A stretch of DNA of 64,000 bases from Flammulina velutipes (lineage: Eukaryota; Basidiomycota; Agaricomycetes; Agaricales; Physalacriaceae). The position numbers were made by a program, and so were the translations under genes. This document shows, one piece after another, positions 54,405 through 64,000 of this stretch (the first letter of the stretch is position 1; the number at the start of each line of letters is the position of its first letter). The notes under the pieces are model-generated. The model was given only the letters and a program-made list of their open reading frames with translations. It made no database searches and was not told the origin of the DNA. The stretch covers positions 992,001 through 1,056,000 of the forward strand of contig JAALGH010000011.1 of NCBI GenBank assembly GCA_011800155.1, given 5' to 3'.

Positions 54405-55720
54405 ATGTTTTCCCTTGCCTTTGTCGTTGTCGCCACACTTGCCACTATGATCAGTGCACAGGCGCCGATTTTTACTCTCAACTGCAACTCGTACCCCGAC
54501 GTGTATATACCACTCCCAATCTCATCTGCATATCATTGACGCTCAATACCATAGGTGCGATAACCAGTGCAACGCGGCGTACTGTCACGGCTTTGACAAC
54601 CCCAACACATGTAAGCCCTCAATGTCCATTTTTCTTTGCATGTATCAACTATACTATAAGACTTCCACTACGACCCGGGCTCGAACACCGATCGGCCCAA
54701 CCCCAAAACTCAGCAGACGGCCGCCACACTCAGGCGTCAGGTTTGTTTACGCCTCCAAATGCCAACATTTTCTGACGACCTTCTTTCAGGCCATCGGATG
54801 CGGGAGCGGCAATTATTGCCCTTCCGGCACTGATTGTGACGAGGTCCCATACGCTAGCACGTTGGTACCCGTCACTGCTTGTTCTGAATTTGAGCTCATC
54901 ATTCTCTTTCTCGCAGCTTTGACGGTGGCCTGGGTGTACGTCTGATCAATTTGTCTCCTTATTGTGTTCTTACATTGTTCTGTTCATCTGTAGTGCATCG
55001 TTGCTCGTTACACTGGAACAGACCCCATTGCTCAGAGCGGTACGACGCGCTGTGCTGATCCCGCACAGAACGGTAAGATAAACCACGGAGTTTCGAACCA
55101 CATATTTACCCATTACATCCAGGCAGACACGGAGCCGCGTTGGGCAACTTTTACGCCGCCCAACGCTTGGGCAACGGCGCTCGATTGTAAGACAGGTCTT
55201 GTTAAATCCTATCTGTTGCTGACTGGAATGGCGATGCCTTCATTACAATAGCCGTCAGTACTCTATTTCGATTTGATATTTACACAACGTCTGACGATTC
55301 TCCAGGGGTAGCACTCGACGCCACTGCTGCGAACGCCCCGCTATGTGCCGCTCTTGCAAACAGAGGTGATGCAGCCTGCCCAAACGAGTCGTCGGGCCCC
55401 TATAGGTTCCGTAGCACACCGGCTGCTCAGGTATGTTTAAACTTTAAATTACTAGTCAAAAAGTACTTCTGAATCGCTGACTTTGATCCCAGTCTTACTG
55501 CCCTCCCCGTGGCATCTTTCGCCGCCAGCTTGCTGAAAGTCAAGCTAATAAGCCACCTCAGAAGAGGACGAAGGCACGCAAGCTCGCTAAAACGGACAGT
55601 GGTAGGGATATTCGGCTTCTCTTTGGGCCCGAGCTCGAGGTAGGCGCGTCGGTTTGGATGCTCGGAGCGAATGGAACTGGGATCGAGGAGAAGATTGTTT
55701 CTGTCTCTGACGAGGAGTAA
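54405..55720 (+). CDS. Secreted NucA/NucB-like nuclease, pair 4
   Basis: Signal peptide MFSLAFVVVATLATMISAQ. Blocks in order: NCNSYPDV|CDNQCNAAYCHGFDNPNT, FHYDPGSNTDRPNPKTQQTA, GCGSGNYCPSGTDCDEVPYA, FDGGLGCIVARYTGTDPIAQ, HGAALGNFYAAQRLGNGARF, VALDATAANAPLCAALANRG and RDIRLLFGPELEVGASVWML. Stop TAA is at 55718-55720. The 2-nt exon is at 55252-55253, and here the following exon starts GG so the joined codon is Arg rather than Gln. Intact although its partner is a pseudogene. Confidence 0.7.
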
Positions 55721-56153
55721 ATCTCTTTCAAAGGCGTCTCTTAAATAGCCACCATTCACTCCTTCGATCAATATATGGATACTTTCAATGACTCTGGATC
55801 AGGTTACAGTACTACAGGAAGACGTACACAAAATTACTGGGGAGTGGCTGTGTCAGTGGTTCGTTGCCGACGGCCGCTCACGTGCACCACCTTGCACCAC
55901 CATCTCGATTCTCCACTGGTTGCCATTCTTAGTCTTAGTCTATGTCCGCTACCGTCGATATCGTGCAAGGCCGTCATTAAACCTGCTCTCCGTAACAGTA
56001 CCGCTCGAGGATAACTCGCACGCAAGCTAAGACGTTTTCACTGCTACATATGCAGGTTGTCACGCTCAGTCTTCGCGTCAACTTGCAGATTTGTATTGAA
56101 AATCCAATCCTAGTAAACTCCGAACACTTTGGGCTCTACCCCGTCCCCTTCTA
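55721..56153. other. Intergenic spacer of the tandem array
   Basis: Spacer like those at 50793 and 53180, containing GAGTGGCTGTGTCAGTGG. No gene. Confidence 0.5.
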
Positions 56154-56617
56154 CTACGCGAAGCCACGCCACACTCCATCTTCGTCCTTCGAATGGATGT
56201 ACTACGAAACTTTCAATATGGAACATAGGCAAGTATAGTGGAATGTACCGTCGTCAACTCCTGGTTCCCAATCTGCAGGTTGGAGACCGCAAGAGGCGCC
56301 TGCTCGGGTATGAACCGCAACATTAGTGGCTCGTCGTCCTCCCCTTGCGAGACGACGAGCACCGTATCGTCTACGATGGTCTGTTCATCCAATACGACAA
56401 TGGGATCTCCAGATATGCCAGCCGTCTCTGGGATCTTGCTCCAGTGGTGGGCGTAGATTTCGGCGGGAGACATTGCATGTGTCGCATCCGCTGGAGTAGA
56501 TGGAGCGATGTTGTCCGGCTGGGGACAGTATTGGGAGGCGTTGAACGTAGCGAGGAGGGCTGATAGTTTGATGTCTGGGATGGGGCAGGTGCTGTAGAGG
56601 AGGACTTTGTGCAACAT
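56154..56617 (-). CDS. Small cytosolic partner protein (DUF6924-like), pair 5
   Basis: Exon 1 is 56617-56249 (123 codons) and exon 2 from about 56202 to 56154 ends early in HSKDEDGVWRGFA. It is the most diverged intact copy: LLYSTCPIPDIKLSALLATF, HHWSKIPETAGISGDPIVVL, DEQTIVDDTVLVVSQGEDDE, LMLRFIPEQAPLAVSNLQIG. The frame is open throughout, and the conserved strand pattern matches the other copies. Here the partner is intact while the adjacent nuclease carries a stop. Confidence 0.62.
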
Positions 56618-57169
56618 GATGGCAAGAGACAGAGCTTGGAGTAGTAGTCATCATGATTTCCGGGCATCGATTGGGGTAAGTGGGTCGCGAAGTCTATTCA
56701 TTACTACTTATGACCTCATAGGAAGAGAATCACTGGTTTAGATGGGCGGATGAATCATGAGTTTAGTTGAAGCTAAGTCACTCGTCTGTAATTTCCTTCA
56801 GCTTCAGAGATATGTGACTGACTATTCGAGCTTAGTTGCGATGACTTGAGATGGCAAGGTCAACAGACCGTTCCGTCTGATCACCCCAAAACGGCGCCAC
56901 ATCCGTGCCAATACGTCTTCGAATCGTCGAAGTAGGTCTTAACGTGGAAATGAGCCAGAGAATTGCCAGAGCCATCCACAAGACCTTCACTTGCAACTTG
57001 AAGGACTTCATTGTATCCAAGATCCGCGGCTATAGCTCTCTTCAAGAACGACCGGTAATATAGTCGGTGATTCCGTGGAAATTGAGACCACCGTCCAATC
57101 ATTAACGTCTATAAAGCTAGGATAACTTGTACGGGATAATTAGCTCTTCGTGCTACTCTCAATTCTGAA
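56618..57169. promoter_or_regulatory. Shared divergent promoter, pair 5
   Basis: 552 bp, the longest of the five. A TATAAAG near 57109 is the likely TATA box of the nuclease copy. Confidence 0.55.
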
Positions 57170-58466
57170 ATGATTCTCAGCTTTGTTGCCTTTGCCGCCG
57201 GCACTGCCGTCACCCTTGCTGCTCGGGTCGGTACGCAGGCGCCGCCCACCTTTGTTCTGAACTGCACTCTCTACCCCGACGTGTAAGTCTTGTCCTCGTC
57301 TCGTCTTTGATCAAATTCTCAATATTCGATACCTTAGCTGCGACAACCATTGCAACGCAAAGTACTGTCACCATATCATCAACGCAAATTCGTGTAAGAA
57401 AGCTCCAGACACCAGACTCACAGTCTCTGAACGCTCTCAGACTTCCATTACGATCCGAAATCAGCAAGCGACCAGCCCAATCCTAAGACGAAGCAGACTG
57501 CTGCCCAACTGAGGCGCCAGGTCCGTTGTGCGCACTGACTAATTCAAGTTTATTTTGACGAACACTTATTACTAGGCTATCGGCTGCGGGGGTACCAATT
57601 ACTGTCCCAAGGGCACTGACTGTGACGAAGTTCCATATGCTAGCACGTTCGTAATCTCTAGTAGTTCACCTTCCTCTTCTTCGGTTGAATCCATATGTTC
57701 TGTAGCTACGACGGTGGCCTAGGCGTAAGTTCAATTCACTTTCACACTGTTTACGGCTGACGAGAGCGATGAATTCTTCACAGTGCATTGTCGCTCGCTA
57801 AAAAGGAACAGATCGTATCGCTCAGAGTGGTACAACGCGCTGCGCCGATCCTCAACAAAACAGTAGGGCTCAGTAATTCACGAAAGACATTTTCTCATCC
57901 TATTCAGGTCAGCACGGAGGCGCATTGACTGCCTTCTATGCTGCGAAGAAGCTGGGAGATGGAGATAGATTGTACGTTATAAGCTTTTAAATTTCACACA
58001 TTACTAACTTCGTTTTTGACAGCCGTTAGTAGCCGCTAATTGCTATTCTATACTGAAGTGAGCCCTAAATAATCTTTCAGAGGTCGCAGTTGATACAGTC
58101 TCCAAACTCTGTCTCGCTCTCTCTACCCGTGGAGATGCTGCTTGCCCCGACGAATCCACTGGTCCTTACAGGTATCGTAGCACGCCGGCTACCCAGGTAT
58201 GTCAGAAAGCGCTGTTATGGTCAGACACCATTCCTGATACAAACAACCAGTCCTTCTGCCCTACCCGCAACCCCAAAGTTTTTGAGTCTGAAGCGAGCAG
58301 GCCCAATGAGAATACCAAGACAAGCAAACGCGCCACTACGGACAGTGGTAGAGAGATCCATTTGCTATTTGGTCCTCAGTTTGAGATGGGTGCATCAGTT
58401 TGGATCCTTGGGAGCAACGGGACTGGGATCGAGGAGAAGATAGTTTCAGTCGTGGACGAAGAATAA
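57170..58466 (+). pseudogene. NucA/NucB-like nuclease with premature stop, pair 5
   Basis: All exons of the family can be found, with signal peptide MILSFVAFAAGTAVTLAARV, CDNHCNAKYCHH, CGGTNYCPKGTDCDEVPYAS and YDGGLGCIVAR. Directly after CIVAR the codon that is TAC in the other copies is TAA (57799-57801), cutting the protein in the nuclease core. Downstream exons (HGGALTAFYAAKKLGDGDRF, GDAACPDESTGPYRYRSTPA, GASVWILGSNGTGIEEKIVS) are still well preserved up to TAA 58464-58466, so the stop is recent or is a sequencing error. The 2-nt exon is at 58023-58024. Confidence 0.7.
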
Positions 58467-58763
58467 CCGACAGACTGATACATGAACTGGACATTGAATA
58501 TCGAGTATTAGTGTTTTCCTTGGTAGTTGTTCTTGCGCTTGCATAACACGAATGGACTTTACAATGGACATTTGTATAATGAAGTTCTCACGCGTGTCCA
58601 AGGCTGTCCAACTTTCCCTCCCCATGGAGTTGTTTCTAGATTCATTTCCCCAAGTACTATGAGTGTGTGGCGCACGCAAGAAAGCAGTATAGATAGTGTC
58701 CAGGTAGTTTAGTTGTACATGTTATTATACGATGTAAATTACAAGCAAAAAAGCAAGCATGTT

Positions 58764-60900
58764 CTAATCTATCAAAGAAGTCCTTGGGTCAGCCCCGCGT
58801 ACCGCCCTCAAATTCATTACGCCACCCGGTAAAGAACTCATTGCGTGTCCGTAGAAGAACGCGCTTTTTGATAGGATCACCTGCTCGATTACCGCCCTCA
58901 CGTCCGTGATCATTAGCGCCCACGAAAGGCCTGAGCTTGCGCCAAATTTACGTCGATCGTCGATAGTTAGCAGGTCATCCATGAAGACCGCGCCCTCTTG
59001 TCTGAAGTAGTCCAGAACCTGAGGGTCTCGTTCGTCGGTAGCGACGAAGAAACTGTCATGAACATGAGCGTCATCCACGAAGATTCACCAACAGACTTAC
59101 CGGCCGTCTGGTATAGGAGGTTCGCGGTTTACAATGTCCACGTCCGGTCCACGTATCCCAGGTATGTCAAACGTCTCCAACTCCTGCGTCTTCAACGATG
59201 TCACAATCTCACGTCCCTCCTTCAGGTGACGCTTCACTCTAGACATGTGCTTTTCTGGGGTCGATTCCATGGCCCAGCCATACCGTACAACTATCACAAT
59301 CAGTCAGCAGTCAACGAACGTGAAAGGGAACGGCTTACAATCCCCGCGACGCATGTGCGCAGCCATCCACTGATGCCCGTTCGTCAGGTTATACATCCGT
59401 TCAACAAGTGTATCGGCAAGCCTGAGGGCCTCGTCGATTCGACTCATATCGTAGAGGACTATGTTGGAAAAAGCATCCTGTGCATCTCGGGAAGTGAATA
59501 GCATCGAGCCCTGTGCCTGAATGAGCCGCAAACTCTTGCAATGACCGAGAGACGTACCGGTTTCCTCCCGTAATGAATACCTCCAACGACGAAAAGCACA
59601 TCTTCTGCGCGTCCAAAGTATTCATTCTTGAAACCCTGCATGGCGGTCAATGGCGCGGCTTGAAGGATAGGTTCAACGACCGCTTTGTTGTAGTCTAGGC
59701 CGACACTGGGTCACATTCAGCAATTGACTCCTAGACCAAAGTAAAAATACTTACACGGCGGCATAGGTATGAAGGACCTCCCATCCTGCACCGGTGAGTG
59801 TGCGTCTTATCTCTGCATCATCGGTACTATTCAACGCCAACTGGACCGCATCCCATTCCAAGATGACCTTGTCTTCCTCCAAAGCTTCTCGTAGGACGGC
59901 ATCGACGGTGGAGTTGAACTGGCTGGTATTGCTCGCACGAGCCTGCCACTGTGGCGATAGTTCATTGACACGAACTGTACGCTTGGGCTCATAATCGTGG
60001 TTTTCGACGGTGAATAGAGACGGTGTTTGGCCGGTGAAGACGTTTTGGGAAGCATGGTATTGTTTACGTTGCCAGTAGCCATTAGTGGATTCATCGAGAG
60101 GGTCCAGGCCGTGTAGACGTAGGTAGTCTGTGGTCGTGATGACTGGCTGGGCGTCGCGTAGACGGGTGATATTCAAAAGGACTCCAATGGGGATTCTCCA
60201 TCCCATTTGCTGTTCGATGGGTAAATCGCGCCATTCGTCGTTCCCCACTGCATCGCTTTGCGGATATCAGCTAACGCTGGGCAGGTGAGAGAGTGTACTG
60301 ACCCTCTATTGACCATGGGGACATAATCTGCACATACATTACTAGGAAGATGAGACAAGGAATCGACAACGGGTGGATCGACCTACATTTCATATTGACA
60401 CCCGCGGGCGTAGACAAAGGACGGTAAAACGAGTGTTCGGTGTAATAGTTTGGCCTGGTGTAGTGCTGTCTCGATAATGTAACGCATCTGTGTATCTGTT
60501 AGCAAGGCCAGGTGGAGAGGATTAAAGCACACACATTATTCCATCCTAATCCAAGATCCCAATCCCTGGCAAGGAATCCATCCGTCGACGCCACAAGGAT
60601 GCGGATGTCGTCGAGCGTGAGCTCTTCGCTGTTCACAAAGACGGAAGGCGACGGGGGCGGTGCCGTTGTCAGCGTCGGAGCGACTTCATCGGGTGCAAAG
60701 TGGGGATGGCCGGGATGGCAGTCGTAGCACGGCGGTGGCGGCGGGGATTCGAAAGAAGCGGAAGAGTAGATGTGGCCGATGTACGGAAGAGAAAGAGCAC
60801 CCAGGACGATGCTGGCAACGGCGCCAACTATGAGCTTGGTTGGCGTTGAATGCTGCCCACGCCGGGACGTCGTAGAAAAGAGAGGAATGGCCGAGAACAT
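58764..60900 (-). CDS. O-fucosyltransferase-like membrane protein
   Basis: Predicted Golgi/ER type II glycosyltransferase resembling the GDP-fucose O-fucosyltransferase fold. ATG 60900 (MFSAIPLFSTTSRRGQ), signal anchor IVGAVASIVLGALSLPYIGH, then a Pro-rich stem (SPPPPPCYDCHPGHPHF). Catalytic-domain blocks are GFLARDWDLGLGWNN, RYIIETALHQAKLLHRTLVL, NVCADYVPMVNR, EWRDLPIEQQMGWRIPIGVL, the donor-binding-like HMRRGD near 59345, FFVATDERDPQVLDYF and a C-terminal AFFYGHAMSSLPGGVMNLRA. Introns are short; the one at about 60350-60398 ends at CCTAG. Stop TAG is at 58764-58766. The acceptor substrate is unknown. Confidence 0.72.
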
Positions 60901-61595
60901 GAGTTTGAAAATGCGTTTAGGATATTTATACTCCCAACACCTGTCGCAAAGCTCCAAGTATGGACGCTTCCGCTCCGCTGTGCCTCGTTGTGCTGTGCTC
61001 CAAGCGCTACTCGAAGGACGCTGCTTGTTGTACGAGGTCGAGGTAGCTGTCTACTTGCAAAAAAAAACAGTTGACCAGGCGAGGACTGGGCCGAAAGTCC
61101 ACAACATGGCAGCACGAATGTGATCGGATGGATCCCAGTTAGGAACGGTATTATTATTACGCCATATTCTACGGCTCTTCGTAACCAGGGGGTCCGTGCA
61201 CACTATAAAACGAACAGATTATGCAGGCGAATCAAATGTGGCGCATCATGGGAGTATCTATCACGGAGAGCTCTAGCACAGCCACGCTGATCGAACCTTG
61301 ATCGATCGTGTTGGTCAGATCTAGTTAGATCTTCGTCTTCTTCCACTCCATTTTGCTCCTCTCGAGCTGCTCAACTTTCCTTGTGTTCTGACAGGAGGTA
61401 GCCAGTTGACCTCATGGCCAGTCTTTGCGGAATATTACATCATCATCAACGCCACTCAGTCTATTTTTGAACTTATGGAAGACCCCGTGCGGCGTGGAGG
61501 CGTACAATTTGATTCAGGTATACATACAGAGCACCAAAAGATATTAATGGACTTGGACCATCTCCATCCCTACGACACAGCTCGTTAGAAAATGG
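60901..61595. other. Intergenic, nothing recognised
   Basis: Between the fucosyltransferase-like start and the oxidase stop. A GATCGA-rich stretch with TTGATCGATCGTG (61300) and GATCTAGTTAGATC is seen. A short ORF at 61406-61588 has no family resemblance. Confidence 0.45.
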
Positions 61596-64000
61596 TCATT
61601 GCATCCAATATCGACAGTGTGATTCAAGATCCACCGGGATGGATGTGTCGTCAAGGAAGGATGTCTGGACTGCTACCTGGAAAAGCGCACCAGCCGCCAT
61701 ATGCCCTATTGGATCGTCATCAGAGTATATGGACGGATACTAGGAGAGGCTTACATGCGACGTGACAGTGAACTGTGCAAGTAGCAGCGATGAGCTAATC
61801 GAGATGTTGGACAATGGAAGGTTGGTTACTCACAGGCCCAGTATCCAGGTGTATCGGTAACAATTCGTACGACCATCCAGTGGAAGGCAGGTACGAGAAA
61901 GGTGTCTCTCCTGCTAACAATCAACATTGGATAGATATCCGTGGTATAACCAGACTGCTTGCCTCATAGGATTGGTGGTATTTAGATACGTCCCGAGGTA
62001 GCGGCCTCGTCCACTCCCCATTATCCAGGGCTTTCCGACGAACCCAGTCAATAATGATTGAATGGACTGACTGGAAGCTTGAGCATACCTTGTATCCATG
62101 TCTAGCGCTCATGTTAGCCTCATAACAAGGTGCAGGATGCGAGCAACTCACAAATGGAAGGGATGATCTATATGTCGACATTAGTCCATCACTATGAAGG
62201 TCGAATAATATACCTACCACCGTCGTCGAGGTTGTTGATTACAAAATCAACCACTGCTATGTCGTCGATACTGACAATGAGTTGATCTCTGCAGGTGATT
62301 TTAGTGACAGAATCGGCGGAAAGAAGGCACATATGTAATACTCAGGCCACACTCTCGTTCCTTCTTCCGTCGCTATCTTTGACAGGAGTGTAGACTGTCC
62401 AGATGGCAAAGGCTCCCAGCTTGTCCCGTTGATGAAGGAGCGCCAATTTAACGATGATGTTCGTTGGATGGAGAACGTCCAGGGAATTATCAAATCTACC
62501 TCCAAGGGGGCGGCCACAGGCTCAGCAGGAATGAGCTGATCGGCGTTCAGGTCATGGCCTAGTATTGGAAGGGAAGGTTGAATCGCGGGAGTCAACTCCG
62601 GCGAGTGTTCGTAACGCAGTACGCCTAACGTTTCCGGGCTCATATGAGGACTAAATTGGATTGAGAATGAGCGATTTGCCTATGAGAATGATGAGTGGCT
62701 TACTTCTCGTAGGCGAACATCTGTTCGTTCATTCTAGTGCGTATCCAGTAGACTTTCGGCTCATTACCGGTCTTGAGGAGAACACTGTACCGCTGGGCGA
62801 CATGAAGTGTGACGCCGTCTACTTCAGTCGGGATGACGGGTGTACCATCGGCTTCGATGACTGTAAGGGTATGAGAATCGACGGAGAATCGTATGGAAGC
62901 GAAAGATCCGGTATTGATGATGCGCAAACGGTAACTAAATAACTGCGAACATTAGCACTGGTTCACGAACGTGCCTGTACTCACGTCTTATTCATTGAAA
63001 CGTTTAGATTCATGAAGGCGCCACTATTGCATGTCTGCAGTAGAAACGCCTGACAATCCGAAAACTGACCAACCCCGTTGACGGCGACAGCGTCTGGGAC
63101 GGGCTCTGCGATAGTTTCGGTGGGGTTAGTCTGGAGCACGATTAACATCTGTGTGTTGAGATACGCATAACATCCACTTACGTTCAGATAATCTTCCAAG
63201 AGTACGGCTGCTGGTGTATTATACACGTCCGAAAGCATCAGCACTCGCTCCTCATCATACAGAGGAACTGTCTCGCGTGAGTTGTGTACAACGATGGCAC
63301 CAAATAGTCCGTCACTATGACTTCGTTAGGCCACAGTCCAACGTATCATTCAATAATGCGCACGTATTCTGCATGTCCAAATGTCCACTGCACGAAAGGT
63401 TGAGGATGAGCAAATGATAGACGAAGTAAAACTTACTGCCACCAGGTTGTGCCATAATATCCATCCAATGTAAAGTTGTATACCAATGTTTCTCCAGGCG
63501 GAATCCCGCATTGCGTGATACCGGGCGAACCGTCGTAGTGGTTTGTACCGTTCTGATGCAAGCCGTGCCTTTGAGAAAGTTAGAACGAATCCGGCTGGGG
63601 CGTGCTTCAATACGTGCCAGTGAATTGACCTGGCAGAAAAATTAGTATAAGGAATCGAGAATTGTCTGTATATTGACTTACGTGGCGGCCTCCTCTAGCT
63701 CATTCTTGACGAAGACCTACAGTAATTAACGTTATTTTAACCTTCCATAGAGTGAAATCTGCGTACAATAATTCTGTCATGCAAATTTGCCTCGATGGTA
63801 GGACCTGGAGACACTCCATTGACAACGACCATAGGTTTTTCGACGCCGACTGGTGCATTGATGACCTCGGAAACAGTCCAATGAAATACACGAGTCCTAG
63901 GCGTATCTTCCACTACAAAGTCGCTCAGAGTCGAGTCGTCCTCTCCATTATATCTCCAAAGATGTAAAGGCAGCACAGTTAGATAGACTACCAGCACGAG
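61596..64000 (-). CDS. Multicopper oxidase (laccase-like), 5' end cut by window
   Basis: Predicted secreted or membrane-anchored blue-copper oxidase. The N-terminal hydrophobic segment ([13 protein letters not shown]) runs off the right edge. Copper motifs after splicing are HWHG with [20 protein letters not shown], then GTTWWH, HPFHLHGYK near 62080-62180 and FHCHVAWHMAAGAL near 61660-61780, ending at TGA 61596-61598. Other blocks: [57 protein letters not shown]. The second copper motif joins as WWHHSDGLFG rather than the usual HSH-x-x-x-Q-x-x-DG, so an exon may be missed or residues deleted. The position that is usually the axial Leu/Met/Phe after the last His appears to be Ala. At least ten short introns. 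Confidence 0.78.

Noticed and set aside
61406..61588. Short ORF between fucosyltransferase-like gene and oxidase
   Set aside because: 60 codons, no similarity, no splice support.

Overview
The window is nuclear DNA of a filamentous fungus, almost certainly a mushroom-forming basidiomycete (Agaricomycete). The evidence is dense genes on both strands, many GT-AG introns of about 45-60 bp, TATA boxes close to start codons, and families typical of this group: OTT_1508-like deaminases, F-box proteins, an Asi-like RING protein, GT61 and O-fucosyltransferase-like enzymes, an omega-type GST, a multicopper oxidase and an intron-rich H2A gene. No tRNA, rRNA or CRISPR was seen. The species cannot be named from the sequence.

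1-22.3 kb is an imperfect inverted duplication. Its arms (about 850-3960 + and 19080-22140 -) each hold one apparently intact, many-intron MFS transporter gene (1654-3950 and 19081-21382) and a decayed MFS fragment outside it. Between the arms lie a small membrane protein, a Lys/Arg-rich ORF, a flavin monooxygenase (7403-9545), a deaminase-domain protein (9686-11431), an ELYS-like nucleoporin gene (11873 to about 14.1 kb), an Asi-like RING membrane protein (14261-16700) and two small unknown genes. Fragments of the monooxygenase and of the ELYS gene recur elsewhere as pseudogene pieces.

22.7-35 kb is an ordinary gene-dense tract: GST, PP2A-like phosphatase, an AT-rich gap, a mosaic pseudogene, a second deaminase-domain paralogue, two tandem F-box genes, a PITH-domain gene and a DHA1-type MFS transporter. 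A 459-bp inverted-repeat element (MITE) sits at 35.8 kb, and remnants of its end lie upstream of both F-box genes.

36.3-58.5 kb is the most interesting part. Five head-to-head gene pairs each combine a secreted, cysteine-rich, NucA/NucB-like nuclease gene with a small cytosolic protein gene (142 aa, resembling DUF6924) across a 438-552 bp shared promoter region. Four pairs form a tandem array with 2.4-2.8 kb spacing (48.5-58.5 kb). The fifth (36.4-38.6 kb) lies in the opposite orientation, separated from the array by H2A, two duplicated carboxylesterases and a GT61 gene. The pairs decay in a mosaic way: both genes intact in pairs 1 and 2, partner broken in pairs 3 and 4, nuclease broken in pair 5. 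Every nuclease copy appears to need a 2-nt microexon to keep its reading frame. The layout looks like a secreted effector with a self-protection partner, but that function is inference.

58.7-64 kb holds an O-fucosyltransferase-like gene and a multicopper oxidase that runs off the right edge.
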